Origin: Portulaca oleracea
Taxonomy: Eukaryota > Streptophyta > Magnoliopsida > Caryophyllales > Portulacaceae
DNA: 64,000 nt
Direction of reading: 5' to 3'
Assembly (NCBI GenBank): GCA_029582165.1
Contig: CM055879.1
Location: forward strand, 33,502,830 to 33,566,829
Shown here: positions 35,640 to 50,520 of the stretch, piece after piece
How positions within the stretch are numbered: the stretch's first letter is position 1
Layout of the letters: every line of letters starts with the position of its first letter
Program-made: the position numbers and the translations under genes
Notes under the pieces: model-generated
Seen by the model: the letters and a program-made list of their open reading frames with translations, nothing else
Told to the model about the DNA's origin: nothing
Databases searched by the model: none

Positions 35640-35766
35640 TTTGAATATGTAGTGGCTGGGAAACAATTGTATGCCGTTGGATTGGACTTTAATCTCACGG
35701 CTGGGATATGCGATCCCTGTGACTTTGTTCGGTTAATCTAGAGCCTTGGTAGGTTATAATCAACGG
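35640..35766 (-). promoter_or_regulatory. H4 copy 1 promoter modules
   Basis: On the coding strand: AATCAACGG-complement CCGTTGATT (35758-35766), a degenerate octamer (GATCCCTG at 35712 on the plus strand), AATCCAACG (35675-35683, one base from the histone nonamer CATCCAACG) and a TATA-like TATTCAAA (35640-35647). The order and spacing are the same in the other three copies. Confidence 0.65.
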
Positions 35767-36185
35767 TCCATGTTAGGTTGAGTCTGGCTGTCCGGATTCA
35801 AGTCTCGTACTCTTGGTCAATGTTCCTTTAGAGCTAAAATCAAAATGTAAGGAAAAAAATTGCATTTGAAATTAAGGAATTCATTGAATTAAATGTATAA
35901 AGTATATTCTCAATGAACAAGGCATCAAAAGACAGATAAATATATGTTGAAGTCGATGTTGATATTCACGTGAAAGTTGAAAAATTCATTCTAAAATAGT
36001 GAAATAAGGTGTTTATGTGGTCCTAAATTGAAGAATTGTCCAATAAAACAAGAAAGACCTATGAGCAAATGATTGTTGTTGCAATTGGGTAAAACCTACG
36101 CAGGGACGAGGATGTGCTTGCCACTTCATATAATTCTTTGGTCGTGTTGCTTTTGCCCACAATCCCCAGATAACCATTTATTTGT

Positions 36186-37330
36186 TTGATGTCACTGATG
36201 TCCCATGAGTATTTTCGAGGTATGTCATTACTCGGAAAGGTCAAGCTTATAAATATGCTCACTAAACGAATATTTGTGTCTCGTGATTTTACATTTGCGG
36301 GCTCTATTTATCCTTTGCATCAAGAAGCCTCTTCTACATATATGCAACATTCCCATCATTATGACCATATTACCTGATGATGAATCTCATATCTCGTGGA
36401 AGACCAAAATGCAAATTATAATTACTTGATCTTCATGTGAAGTTATGTATAAAGCCTTGGTAGTGACTTGTTGCAAGATTTCGTGGCTTTTAAGTTTGCT
36501 CATGGATCTATAGGTTGAGAAGCCTGAACCAGTTACAGTGTAGTGTTATAATCAGGTAGTTTTCCATTTGCCTGCCAACTCGATATTTCATAAGAGGATC
36601 AAGCAAATTGAAGTGGCCTATCATTATGTTCAAGACAAGTTGGAGGCACACCAAATTAAACCACTATATGTTCCTTTCAAATATCAGTTAGTTTTTTTTG
36701 TTTATCCAGAGTGGTTAACAACTCTCAGTATAAGTGAGTTTTGTTTTAGGAGTTGTACATTTGTTCATACCCCTAAATCAAGGGGGAATGTCAAGGTAGG
36801 TAGAGATAGATTTGATATTTTTGGGTTTGTTGCATTGTTACTTAAGCCCTGTTCTTTTATGCGGTTGGTTGGCTGTTGTGTCACACTGCATCACAATTTG
36901 CCACAACTCACCACAATCCAACAAATCTACCACAACCCACCACAATCTACTTTTTCCAATTATAATTTTGCATTTACCAATACATTAATAATTATTAAAA
37001 CCAAAACTCACCACAACTTTCCACAACCCACCACAATTTCACCACATCGCACCGCACCATACCGCAGCCAGCCATATAAAAGAACAGGGCCTTAGTTGTT
37101 CAAGGCTTCAAGCTAGTTAGGCAAGGTGTCATGTTATCCATTGTTGAACTGTGTTGGTACGTTTTAACAAACTGGCCAAAACTCCTATTTATAAGATATA
37201 ACATGACTGTTGAGATTCAAAACTGACGAGACAAAGCAATTAATGATAGACGGGAATCATGCTGCAAATAATGAAAGCGGCGGAAACCTGGAAAACGCAT
37301 TGAATGATTGATTACCACAATTAAGATAAA
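36186..37330 (+). pseudogene. Ty1/copia pol and LTR remnant
   Basis: At about 36240-36320 the frame reads KVKLINMLTKRIFVSRDFTF, the end of the copia integrase region. At 36590-36690 it reads RIKQIEVAYHYVQDKL..IKPLYVP, the end of copia RNase H. Near 36780 a purine tract AAGGGGGAA is followed by TGTCAAGG, a plausible polypurine tract and LTR start. The region between is largely lost. The right limit is approximate. A MITE is nested in the LTR at 36845-37091. Confidence 0.65.
36845..37091. mobile_element. 'TGTTCTTTT' MITE family, copy 3
   Basis: Ends AGCCCTGTTCTTTTATGCGG and CATATAAAAGAACAGGGCC, flanked by TTA (36842-36844 and 37092-37094), inside a copia LTR remnant. Confidence 0.9.
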
Positions 37331-37836
37331 CTAAATCCGCCGAAAAAAAAGATAAAGAAAAGTCCACGACTGGCAACAATGGAGACCCAAGTCAAGCTCT
37401 CCTCCATAAAACACACATTCAAGCCAATACAATATAATGAGAAAAAAATGAGATATAAAAGCCACACAAAACTTCATATTTCTTCCTATATGAGACAAAG
37501 AATATGGGGGGGGGGGGGGGGGAAGAGAAACATACTTTGTTGTTATTACTCCTTTTACCTTCATTTAGAGCATGGACAATAGAGAATGGTTTGATGGAAC
37601 ATTTATATCTTCTCTCTCCTCTTTCTGTTTCCTCCTATCTCTATCTCTCTCTTATTCACCATCCATTACACAAAAGATGGGATGGTGCAAATATTCATCT
37701 TTTGTGAAAATGAGTGACAAGTAGGAGAGAGATAGAGATAAAATGAGAAAGAAAGAAGAGAGAGAAAATACCAATGTTCCATTCAACTATTCCCCATTGC
37801 CCATGCTCTTACTCATGGTTGTGATTTATAAGAGTA

Positions 37837-38205
37837 CTCCCTCTGTTTCATTTTAGTAGTCGTTGCACGTGAATTCACAGAGACCAATGTTGTCAAATTG
37901 GATGAGTTAGTTATTGATTGAAATTACTGAAATGCCCTTAATACATTTTATAATTTACCTTTTCAACGTCAGCTTATTAAAGACACGCATGCTTGCACAG
38001 TTGTACACCTCCATTGCACAGTTACCTTTTCAACGTCAGCCTATTAAAAAAAAAGTAGGTTAGGGAGAAAATAAGAAAAAGAATATTTTTTAAAGGTAAA
38101 ATAAAAAGATAAGTAATTAATTTGTTTTATTGAAATTGTAAAATGACAGATAATTTGTAATAAAGAAAGTTAGTTAAAGTGACAAATAAAAAAGTATGAA
38201 GGGAG
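37837..38205. mobile_element. Stowaway-like MITE
   Basis: Ends CTCCCTCTGTTTCA and TGAAGGGAG, flanked by TA. It has a longer interior than the other copies, with a direct repeat of TTACCTTTTCAACGTCAGC (about 37967 and 38022). A G16 run lies upstream at 37506-37521. Confidence 0.8.
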
Positions 38206-38886
38206 TACCACACAATCACACATAATAAAAGGGAAGATTTGCCAAAAGCATGGCCCTATTTATGCAAATGAAGTAATTTAACTTAAGATACTTCATCTAA
38301 GTAGCATATACCATCTTTTCCTTGCAAGTTGCAACCAAGCCTCATGAGCCTGCCTACTCAAGCTTCTCTCAAGTCGGGCCTTTTGAGTTTCCGCCATGTT
38401 AATTCAGGAAGGCCCATAAAATGGCTGGGCACATTTCGCACAAGTTAACTATCTCAAGTTAAAAACTATTACAAGCTATATTAACGATACTACCAAAAGA
38501 AAAAAAAAAATACAAGCGATAATGACCACACAATGGTCTTCTTGCCCACCAAATTCATGCGGTTTTCAATTTCCACCACCCTGTACTACTGATTCTTTGG
38601 ATATATTTCAGTTTCAACAGCATAGGGGCTATAGGCTTCTGTAATTTGGACATTAATTTGATCTAAACCTAAATAAAGCAGACATGTAATAAACTCATCC
38701 AGAAAAACCAAAATAGCCCCAAATTCATGAGCACCAAAACCAATCCATTGATCCAGTATTAATTCATAACAATAGCAAAACAGAACAATTGGATCCAACA
38801 AAATTTACATCGGATTATAATCATATTCTATTCTAACCAACACTCAACCACTAATTCAGCTACCATCTCCAACCCCAACAGAAACC

Positions 38887-39564
<678 letters not shown>

Positions 39565-40019
39565 TCAGATTAAAATGTTAATGTAATTCTCCCCCAAAAT
39601 TGAAATGCTAGTTCTAAAATGTTGGAATTTTGGTGGGGGACCACCCTTCCACATCATATAAAATTTTCATTTCTTGAAACTTCATTCCATCCTACCTACA
39701 ATCATAAGAACTAATTTCATCTTTTTACTTTATAATATTCTATGTGGAGCCTACTTTCTCTTATACATAATTCATGAAAAGCAATTTTTTAATCTTTTCT
39801 GTTTTTTTTAAGGCTTAAAATTGAATAAAAAAATCATGAATTGATCAAAGTGATGGAACTCTACAGAGTTCTTGGGCCAAATTTCATCCCAATAAAGTTC
39901 CTGGGTTCAGCAAATTTAATGGAATTCTGTCAGTGTTCCTGTCATAGTGTTCCGCATTGATAGTGCTCTAAGCCTGAGTTCAAGTCAAGGTGGAAAATCC
40001 TTTGTCACCCCTCCAGTTC

Positions 40020-41222
40020 CGTCGTATTAATACATGCAATAGTCTGTACAAGATTATTTCTAAACTAATTGACCCCGTGTAAAATGTTTTTATTCCAAAC
40101 AAATTCATTCATGATAACAGATGAAATAGTTAATAAATTTCGTAATATAAAAGGTCAAAATAGTTGGGTTGCTCTCAAATCGGACATGAAAAAAGCTCAT
40201 GATGGAATATAATCATTTTTTTGAGATTTGTTATTACTCGGACCCTGTTCTTTTATACGGTTGACTGGTTGTGGTGCCACGTCGCACCGGAACTTGCCAT
40301 AATTTAATTTATCATTTTGTTTAAAAAAATTATCTCACTTTTTCCAATTATAATCTCACGTTTTCCAACACATTTACAATTATTAAAATCAAAACTCACT
40401 ACAATTTTCCAAACCCATCACAATTCCATCACACCGCACCGTACCACACCGCAACCAACCGTATAAAAGAACGGGGTCTCGGTTTGGTTTTCATGAAAAT
40501 GTGTTATTTGGATAATGGAGTGTGTTAGTTCTGTCTCTTACTCTATTCTTATAACCGGTGAAGCTTGTTGGTTTTTAAAACCTGTTTGTCAAATTCGTCA
40601 AGGCAATCCCTATCTTTTTCTTTTGTGCATGAAAGTTCTCACAAGGCAAATTTGCTATGAAATCAATAATGATAAAAGTGGGACATATGTCAAAATCTGC
40701 CCACAGAATCTCGAATCCCCTATTTATTCCTTTGCCGATGACAGCCTCCTCTTTCATAAAACTATTTTAATATCTTGTCAAAAGCTTCATGCCATCCTCC
40801 AAAACATTTGTAATTGGCATGAACAGCTTGTGAATTTTCATAAGTCAATTGTGATTTTCTATAATAATACATCTTCTAGGGATAATCAATCGGGTTCACG
40901 AGTGTTTGGAATTTCATTGGTGACCGGATTTGGTAAACATTTTGGCTACCCGATTTCTTCTGGATGCCTTATAAGCATACTTTTTTCCGATTTAGTTTCC
41001 CGTACGACTGATAAGCTTCAACTTTGGAAAGCTAAATTAATTTATAAGGTTGGTCGTATGATCCTTATTCAATTGCAGATGGAGGATCTGCCTACGCATA
41101 ATCTTCAATATTTTCAACTTCCTAATGATACTTCTCGGCAAATTGATTCCATCTGTAGCGATTTTGAGAAAAAAAAAAAACAATTTCCAAAAAACCTTTG
41201 TAAAACAAAAGGAAATTGAAAC
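40020..41222 (+). pseudogene. LINE reverse transcriptase fragment
   Basis: Upstream of a nested MITE, 40060-40215 reads LIDPV, then GQNSWVALKSDMKKAHDGI with stops. After the MITE, a frame of 234 codons (40515-41219) gives FLKPVCQIRQGNP.LFLLCMKVLTR, the catalytic-type YSFADDSLLF, and the later KLQLWKAKLIYKVGRMILIQ. These are RT blocks of plant L1 LINE ORF2. It has decayed, and the ends of the element are not visible. It lies in the spacer between H4 copies 2 and 3. Confidence 0.85.
40241..40478. mobile_element. 'TGTTCTTTT' MITE family, copy 4 (inside a LINE)
   Basis: Ends GACCCTGTTCTTTTATACGG and CCGTATAAAAGAACGGGGTC, flanked by TCG (40238-40240 and 40479-40481). Confidence 0.9.
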
Positions 41223-43239
41223 AAACCAAGTTGGCAGACCTTTTTTTTTTTTTTGAAAGTCAAAAGTAAGGTCGAGAAATAAGGAAGTCTGTTAGGGTGA
41301 AAAGTTGCTTGCTAGTGTATTTCATATCAATTGGTGGAGCGAAAACATACCCGCACAGCAAAACAAATAGAAACAAAATACGGCAAGCCAACTCAAAGCG
41401 TGGTAGCCTTCCCCGTCTCACTGCCTCAATACCAACCCGTGCCAAACCCTCTTATCTATTGTCATGTCATCAATTAAGCTCCGATGTCTCGTATCGTCTC
41501 TTTAGTGTTCCAAAGTTTTGTCATGTAAGTGGGGTTCGCCCTTTTCATATCACCTAACATTCATACTTTTTGAAACTTTATCCAATTTGTTATACAAAAG
41601 TATCACCCTCTCTTCTTCTTCTTTTTTTTGTTTACCTTTAAACATTTTTTGCATAATCCACTTTATCTTAATTATGTACAATTAACTTTGACAAAATTTT
41701 GACCAACTTGAATGTCCGAATTAGTCCGAACAAAAAAAAAAGGTTAATCCAAGCCTGATTTAAATATTTGATTGTTTTTTTTTAAAATGATCAATTTAAA
41801 AGACACGCTAGAAATAGCTTGAAATTAAAAACAACACAAACATATTAGTTGGAAATAAAAATAAAAAAATAATTAAAGACAATGTAGAGTTTAGAATGCA
41901 CTTCATTTTCGCACGTCTTCCTCTAATGTAGAGATCCTTATTGGAGCATATTTTCACTCGCATTGTTTTCCATGCACCATTCCTTGCGGTGCACAAGCTC
42001 TTAGCATTTTTTTCATAAACTTTTCAGATCTCCCATGATCTTGGTGGTCATGGGATATCTCAATCGTTTTGCATCTCCTAGTAAGGGAGCTCCTCGTGAG
42101 AACATGCTCAAATCATTTCAATTTAGTCTCTCTCAATTTTTTTTTAACGGGTGCTACCCCTAGTTTATATCGGCAAACAAAATTTCAAATTCTATCAATT
42201 ATGTCATAATCACAAATCAATCGAACCATTATCACCTCGACAACCTTTAAACTCCGACAATTCATTTTCTTGACGAATCAATACTTGTTGTGTTTGTCAT
42301 ATAACATTGATGGTATAACACCCTAGGGTGAACTTGACCTTTCAGTTTAAGCAAATTTTTCTCATCGAACAACACACTCAAGTCTGCTTTATAGTTTATA
42401 CTTCTGTCAACCCACTTTCACATAATGTATAATAAATTATTGTTTATATTGAAAATTTATGATAAATTTTTTTATAGTTTAACTATACAATTTTTAAAAA
42501 AAAACAAGGAGTAGGTTAAACATGTTAACTTATATAATTAAAGCCTTAAAGGTGCTTAATATTTATAACACACTACAGAACCCATCTTATATGATGTCGA
42601 ATTCATGTTAAGCCTTTTTTGGTCAATCCAAGTTACAATCAACTTCAAGTTATAATCCAAGCCAAAAACAATCAATCTTATGCCATAGAATGGGGCTATA
42701 ATCAAGATTAGGCAGAGCCTCTTACTACTTTGGACAATTTTTCCGAGCAAGGAGATATGAAACGTTTGCCTAAAGTATACTTGTTCCATCAAAAACTCAT
42801 TCATGGACACCATCAAGTTAATGGTAAAACTTAATTATCAAATTGAAGACATTTTACAAGCCTTACAAACGACACTAGAGTTTTATTGGCCACAAAATTC
42901 GTACATTTTCTAGTTTCACTATATATTGCTGCTTCTTTCCACTTATTCTATTCAACAGCTGTTGCTTCAAGCATCAGTAATTAGGACTTCAGCTTTGAAT
43001 TTGATTGGAAAATGCCGGGATTTTGTCATCAAAATTTCCACTAATGCAAAATCTTCAATTCGAACAAACCAAAAATGGCCCAAATAGATAACCAGCAAAT
43101 TCAATTCATTGCTCCAACCGATAGCAATACAATACCCAGACAGAAGAATTGAATCCAACAAAATTTACATCGGATAACAATCATCTTGTATTCTAATGCA
43201 CGGCAACAAAATACAACCAAAACCCCAAAACAGAAAAAC
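41223..43239. other. H4 copy 3 downstream spacer
   Basis: No gene recognised. 42790-43230 matches the DNA downstream of copy 4 (46185-46660) and partly that of copies 1 and 2 (shared blocks CTCATTCATGGACA, TTTTCTAG, ATTGAATCCAAC.AAATTTACATCGGAT). The tandem repeat unit is therefore larger than the gene. An 86-codon minus-strand ORF (42816-42556) has no recognisable features. Confidence 0.6.
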
Positions 43240-43599
<360 letters not shown>

Positions 43600-43651
43600 T
43601 TAGAGAGAGAAAGTGAGGAAGATTCAGAATGGTTGTGGTGCGAGATTCATG

Positions 43652-43778
43652 TTTGAATATGTAGTGGTTGAGGGACGCTTGTGTGTCGTTGGATTAGAGT
43701 TTAATCTGACGGCTAGGATATAGGATCCGTGGGACTTTGTTCGCTGAATCTGGAGCCTTGATAGGTTATAATCAACGG
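43652..43778 (-). promoter_or_regulatory. H4 copy 3 promoter modules
   Basis: CCGTTGATT (43770-43778), CACGGATC (43724-43731), AATCCAACG (43687-43695) and TATTCAAA (43652-43659) on the coding strand, with the same order and spacing as copy 2. Confidence 0.7.
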
Positions 43779-43889
43779 TTCCTGTTTAATGGGTTCTCGT
43801 TCTGCGGATTTAGATCTCACACGTTTTGTCGCTTGGTCAATTTTACAGTGAAAATTTGAAAAGTCTCTTTCCCTCCCTTTTTGTTATTA

Positions 43890-44159
43890 CTTCCTCTAGT
43901 TTCATATAAATGTTCCATATTATTAATTGTCATGATTTTAATTTTTATAATTTTAATATCACTCTTTAATTAATAATTTGTTGCATAATATGTTATTAAG
44001 AACTGTAATATTATAATATTATGATAATATTTTTCATTATAAATTTAATGGTGTTAATATTATATAGCAACGTATTGTATATGTTAATAAACTTATGTTC
44101 AACATTTTTAAAAATTGAGTATATTTCTAAAGACGACAATTGATATGGAACGGAGGGAG
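43890..44159. mobile_element. Stowaway-like MITE
   Basis: Ends CTTCCTCTAGTTTCATAT and ATATGGAACGGAGGGAG, flanked by TA. AT-rich interior. Confidence 0.8.
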
Positions 44160-44529
44160 TACTCACTTTCTCAAATTCAACTTAAATTGACAAATATCGC
44201 TTATTGAAGGGCAAGATATCCACTTCGCGTCCCTTTCGTCTATGGTTTGAGTCATGGAGAACATTTATTCCTTACCTATTCAAATAAGGTTGTGGATAGA
44301 AGTTGAGAACTTGCTTTCGTTAAATTCTCGTCACGGGCCGTATATCTAGCTTACCTTTGTTTAAAAAACGGTTTGTTAATCGTTGCCCCAGGGGCGATAG
44401 TTAATAAAGAATGTTATCCATCTTTTAATAATATCTTATATAATTAAGGATATATGATAAAAATTTACCTTTTTAACTTTAGTAGAATATAATTGATTAT
44501 CTAATCAAATTTACAAAATCTTATCACAA

Positions 44530-45020
44530 AAAAACAACTAACTAACAATATTCTTATTTTGATATAGCAAATCATTTATGTAAGTCTTAGTCACAGTCTC
44601 ATGGTCATCATGAGACATTTTTAGCACACTCACAATCTTCGCCGCTCTACGAGCCTCCTCATCCAGCCTTTCCAAATAGAGATCCCCAACATTCGAAGAC
44701 ATTTAAGCAATACTGTCAACCGTGTCTCTATTGTTGGATTTTGCAGATTCGAGGAAGCTTCTTCATTCCTTTAACATGATTTGAACAATTAGAGCGCACC
44801 CTACACGAAACTTTATTTATCAACCTTCACTTTGAGTTCCATAATAAGCTCGCAATTTTTTTTTGTCGGCTCTTGACTTTGAAAACCCTATGACAAGAAT
44901 CATCAAGAACTCCAGAAGAAAACACTCTGTCAACTGTTTTGTCGGACATGTCACTAAAAGTGTGCTCACTAGAGTAATCCCAACTTGGTTTTACTTTAGT
45001 CGAAATTAGACTAATCCCAA
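44530..45020 (-). pseudogene. Degraded coding fragment, unidentified
   Basis: On the minus strand, 45000-44880 reads openly as SSEHTFSDMSDKTVDRVFSS, and 44702-44540 as MSSNVGDLYLERLDEEARRA..KIVSVLK..HDDHETVT, with frame breaks between. The composition is protein-like rather than random, but I do not recognise the family. It may be a remnant of a TE-encoded protein. Confidence 0.3.
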
Positions 45021-45285
45021 AAATTTGTCTTATTTGTCTTTACTCTTCTCTACTCTTCGGTCCCCAATTAGTGGACGCAATAGTGATTAGGTAGTAGGGG
45101 GCTAAGAGTTTGAATGGAGGTACAGTTCTTAGCCTAAAATGTCATAACAGTTTAAGATAAAAAAAAAACGTGAAGTATAGAGGAAATCTTGAAATATGAA
45201 TAATTTCATTTTTTAAAATAATTTTAATTAGCAATTTATTGTAATTACATATATTAAAAAAATAATTCTTTACCATATATCTTTG

Positions 45286-45660
45286 CTTTTTTTTAAAGGA
45301 AAAAGTAGAAAAATCATTCAACCAAATCAAGTTAAAACGAAGGTACAATTTGTGATGGGCAGGTGCCGACCCAAACATGTTATAAACCGATAGGGTAAAC
45401 CTTAGTCATTTTATGCGCGATAGTGTTACCATTCCGCTGGACATGGCTCCAAAAAGTCGAATTGTAAAAACTACTAAAATGAATGCCATCAATAACTAAA
45501 TTAATCACACTACAGTAGGATTGAAACTGTACAATCAGTTGAATGACGGCTCAACAGTCCGATTCCAAAGTAATATATCGTTCATGAAACCTGCGAGCAA
45601 AGGCCAAAACGACACGCTCTTGCTTTCGCTACTTGAACAGGCCACCATGCTCTAATCCTC
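45286..45660 (-). pseudogene. LINE RNase H 3' fragment
   Basis: In shifting frames the minus strand gives ITLESDC.AVIQLI and HVQRNGNTIAHKM, motifs of the LINE RNase H C-terminus, then VWVGTCPS. A T8 run at about 45288-45295 (plus strand) could be its poly(A). It is short and 5'-truncated. Confidence 0.6.
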
Positions 45661-46673
45661 TTTACAACGGTCCATTCACTCGATTGTATTCTCCCTTCCG
45701 AGTCATACATATATCCACACTTAATATAAGTCAATGGTAAGATTTGGACCATTTGATAGATATAACTAGATAATTAAATATATTCTACTAAATTAAAATG
45801 GTAGTATTTTATCATATATCTTTAATTGTATAACATATATTATAATGTATATTATTTGGTCAGGTTAATTTGGTTAGGTTAGAAGAGGAAATGATAGGAT
45901 AGGGAATGATATGATCAGTTTGGTTTAAATTAATTGTTGGGTGAAAATATTTTGAGAAAAAATAAATAAAAAAGTTATACATGTTGGAAATAGTAGATTG
46001 GTTTAAGATTAAAATAATATTATTTAATTTTTTTTTTCTTTTAATTTAGTTATTTTTTAGGAAGTTAGATTAAGTAAAAATAAGTTAAATTATATTAAGT
46101 TGATTAAATTTAACCCAATTAAAGAACCAGTCCTAAAAAGAAATAAGATTTTTTATTAACCATTGTCTATGGGCAAAACCGAAAATCGATTCATGGACAT
46201 CATCAAGTTTATCCGGCTAATTGAAGACTTTAATAGCCATACCAACGTCACAATGGTCTTATTGCCTCGACAAATTTTCTAGCTTCACCACTGTATATTG
46301 CTGCTTCCTTTTACAATTTCGATATTCAACAGCAAGCTACAAGCATCGGTAATTTTGATTTTAGATTTGAATTTGATTGAAAAATAGCAACACATGCTCG
46401 TATCTTCTCATCACAATTTCCGCTAATTCTATTTCTATAGCCATAATTCATAAGCAGAAATAAATAAAACTCATTCGAACATACCAAAAAAGTCCCAAAT
46501 TCATCGCCAACTAATTCAATTCATTGCTTCGATTGATGGATAACAACAGCTAAACAGAAGAATTGAATCGAATCCAACTAAATTTACATCGGATTGCAAT
46601 CATCTTATATTCTAGTCAACAACAAAACCCACCCACTAATGAAGCCACAATTTCCAGCCCCAAACCAGAAACT

Positions 46674-47039
<366 letters not shown>

Positions 47040-47090
47040 TTAGAAAGAGAAAGCGAGGGAGAATGAGATGAGTTGGGTGTGAGATTGATG

Positions 47091-47217
47091 TTTGAATATG
47101 CAGTAGTTAGAAGACGCTTCTCTGCCGTTGGATTAGAGTTTAATGGACGGGTGGGATGTGTGATCCGTGTGGAGCTTGTTTGGTGAATCTGGAGCGTTGA
47201 TGGTCTGTAATCAACGT
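47091..47217 (-). promoter_or_regulatory. H4 copy 4 promoter modules
   Basis: ACGTTGATT (47209-47217, one base changed from the other copies), CACGGATC (47162-47169), AATCCAACG (47126-47134) and TATTCAAA (47091-47098) on the coding strand. Confidence 0.65.
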
Positions 47218-47639
47218 TTCGTGTTCAGTGAAGTCTTGCCTTGAGGACTCGGGTCTGTCACAATGAAAAGTCTCTCTCGGCCCCACTCTATTTACCATAT
47301 TTATACGTACAATATATATTAGATGACCCGGAGCATATGCTCCAGATATTTGCGAGTGAACAATCATAATAATTAGAGTGAACAATCTAATACATATGGG
47401 TGAACAATTGTAGAATATAGAGCACTTGCTCCAGGAGCACCTAATAAATTGCACTATCCGTATATTAATGGCGTGTTTATTCTTTTTTTTTTCACAAAAA
47501 ATATTTTCCAGAGTTTTTCTTGGGAAAGAAAATTATGGAAAAAGAATAATACATAGTGTTTCTTAGTATTTAAAGCCCATTCGAAGCATAGTGTTTTCAT
47601 GGCAAGTACTTTCTAAAAGTCTCCTTCAAGGCCTCTCCA

Positions 47640-50520
47640 AATTATGCGTGGAGAGGGATATATGCTAGTAAGATACTTTTGAAAAAAGAGAAGATTGAAG
47701 GGTTCAAAATAGGTGAAAAATTAATCTTTGGGAAGATGATTGGGAGTACGATGAGTTTGGGAATAAGGTTGTGACAGAGCAGTCGAGGGATTCAAATTTA
47801 CAGTGAGTTAGTGACCTTGTTGATCGGAGAAAGGTGCAACGGAAAGTGGATGTCCTTAAAAACATTTTTACGTCGAGGGACATTGATGCCATCTTTGTCA
47901 CACCCACAGTTCAAGGCTCCCTAAGGTTTTGAGGGCTTGGGTATTCGATGATAAGGTTGTTTTCGCTATGGATCCACCTACCTGTTAGGATCTAACATGG
48001 ATTTCTCTGAATTCAAAGCCTTTGGCCAGAGTTGTGGGATGCGACAATTATCCCAAAGGTCAAGGTTTTTTGGTGGCAGTACTGCTCACAAATATTATCT
48101 AGAAAAACACATCTACATTATAGACATATAGAGCTCTAACAATAGTGTAAGGTAATTAGCACACCTCAGATCAGTTTATTTTAAAAGCTTCATTTCATTT
48201 TATTTTTTTCTTATAGGTTGTGCTTATGTTGCAAGACATCTTCCCTCATTTTTCAAAAAGTAGTAAAGGAATTAGTATTGTAACCTTCGATAGGCGATGA
48301 TGTGCGAGAGGGGGTCGAGGAGGGCAAAATGACTTGTAAACCTTATCAATTCAGGCATATGGATCAGTATTCGATTTGTTCGGGTTGGAGAATTGTGATA
48401 AGAAAAAAAAACAATGAACTTTCGGACGAGTTTCGTTCGGTTTTCAAGTCAAGCCAAATTTTGTTGGGTCTAATAGTTTGCCAACTACTGTGCTTATCTG
48501 AGTTTTAGATTCCAAAAAGATGACATTGGATTTTTATTGGATAATTTCAATTATATGTGTGAAGCTAAGCAAGCTTGAGGCAAAATTCACTCGTAAGTTA
48601 ACAATGCGCATAAGTTTAAGTTTGTTGGACCTTTAATCTTCGACAGGCCGAATACAAGGTGAATCTTGAGGAAAACGGGTTGACACATACCATGTCACCT
48701 GTCATTAAGAATTATGTGTCAAACAGATCTTGACATGGGTTGTGTTAGGACAGTACAAGTCGTGTTTCCCTTCAACACAATCCACAATGCATCGACACAA
48801 GTCGTGTTAGAACAATGGGTGCCTTATTTCACACTTTTTTGGAAATTGAGATTCTTGCTTAGTTATTTCACAACCCACTAATGGTAATAATGACGATGAT
48901 TATTATATGATTGATCCAACGTGATAGCACAAATCCTTTAATGGGCTCTATCAACTCCAAAAGGTGTTTTGGATCTTATCCCATTATTGTGCATCCGTGC
49001 CTTTTTAATGCTTAAAAATTGGATATCATGGTGCCAATTGAAGGTTGATTAGTTCATTCAACCCAAACACGCTTATTTAGTTTTGAATTCGAGCATATTT
49101 AAAGATGTCATAGGAAGTTTGAAATTAAGAAAACGATTGGTTTATGAAACATCATACGAAAAATTGGTCAACTTTCCATGTTGACCGACCAAAATTTCAT
49201 ATGTTTGTTTGCATCTAGGCTTTGGGGAAAAATATGATGGGATCACAATTTGCCACTTTTTGCTCAAGGTGAACTTTGAGGAAAACGGTTTGACACATAC
49301 TGTGTCACATGTCAGAAATAATTATGTGCCAAACAGACATTAACGTGGGTCGTGCTATGACAGTACATGGCGTGTTTCTCTTCAACACGATCCACATTGC
49401 CTTGACACAAGTCGTGCTATAACTATCCCATTACTGTGCATTTGTGCCTTTTTAATGCTTAAAAATTAGATATCATGGTGCCAATTGTAGGTTGATTAGT
49501 TCATTCAACCCAAACACGCTAATTTAGTTTTGAATTTGAGCATCTTTACAGATGCCATAGGAAGTTTGAAATTAAGAAAATGATTGGTTTATGAATCATC
49601 ATATGAAAAATTGGTCAATTTTCCAGGTTGACCAAGATTTCATATGTTTGTTTGCATTTAGGCTTTGGGGGGAAATACAATGGGATCACATTCGCCACTT
49701 TTTTTTGCTCAAGGAAATTTTTATTTTGAGGGATATGAATGTTTTTCCTCTGCGTCTTTTACGTGGCTCAGTTGAAGAAAACGAGGACCACTTATTTCTA
49801 CGACATGTCTATGCTTCTGAAGTTTGACAGTTAGATAGACAACATGCATGGGTGTCAATCTCTCTGGCGATAAATGAAAATCTTGAGGAATTTTTCAATA
49901 GGTGCAAATCACACTCAATTTAATCAGCTATAGAAAGAGTGGTAACATTCTTATGGAGCATTTGGAAGACAGGAAATTTGGTGGGTTTTAGTCAAATATC
50001 TACTCCTCCTAGAAGTATGTTATTGAGAGCTAAGCGTGCATCTAGTAAATGGAGGATCAGGGATAGACTGAATGAATCTTTAGGAGGACCTAACGTGCTC
50101 CTCGTATACTATGAAGCAACCTAGCTGGGTTGCTTGGCCGAAACCCCTCAAGATATGGTTAAAATCAATTTTGATGGGCCCAAGAGTCTAAGCAGAGCTG
50201 GAGCAGGTTGTATTGTTAAGGATGAGTAGGGTAGGCGCCCTTCAATCTTGGGAGTTCTTTGGTTTTGGCTGCCGAAGCTTACGACTATGCGTAATGGGAT
50301 CAGGGATGCAGTCTTGCGATGTTATATGTGAATCATTCTATAAGGTAATAATTTAGTTATCGTCAAGTTGTAAAGGGGGTCTTCCAAGTGTTTCCGGAGA
50401 TTGCCAAATTAGCCTAAAACATTCAAGCGTTAATGGTGATGTTGGAGGTTACGATGCTTCATATTTTTCGTGAAGGAAATCGTGCTGCAGATTAGTTAGA
50501 TAAATTTAATATTTGTTTAA
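47640..50520 (+). pseudogene. Decayed LINE ORF2 C-terminal region
   Basis: Scattered frames on the plus strand show the post-RT part of a plant LINE: KFWEDDWEYDEFGN and VSDLVDRRKVQ at 47730-47860; RLWGEIQWD, FPLRLLRGSVEENEDHLFL (zinc-finger-like region) at 49660-49810; VVTFLWSIWKT at 49940-49970; and VKINFDGPKSLSRAGAGCIV (RNase H) at 50158-50225. Many stops. The middle (about 48640-49720) has been tandemly duplicated. Confidence 0.7.
48640..49715. repeat. Imperfect tandem duplication inside the LINE remnant
   Basis: 48655-49265 and 49266-49715 share long blocks: GAGGAAAACGG.TTGACACATAC, AATTATGTG.CAAACAGA, GACACAAGTCGTGCTA and CCAATTG.AGGTTGATTAG, then GGTTTATGAA.CATCATA. The second unit lacks about 160 bp in the middle. 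Confidence 0.85.
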
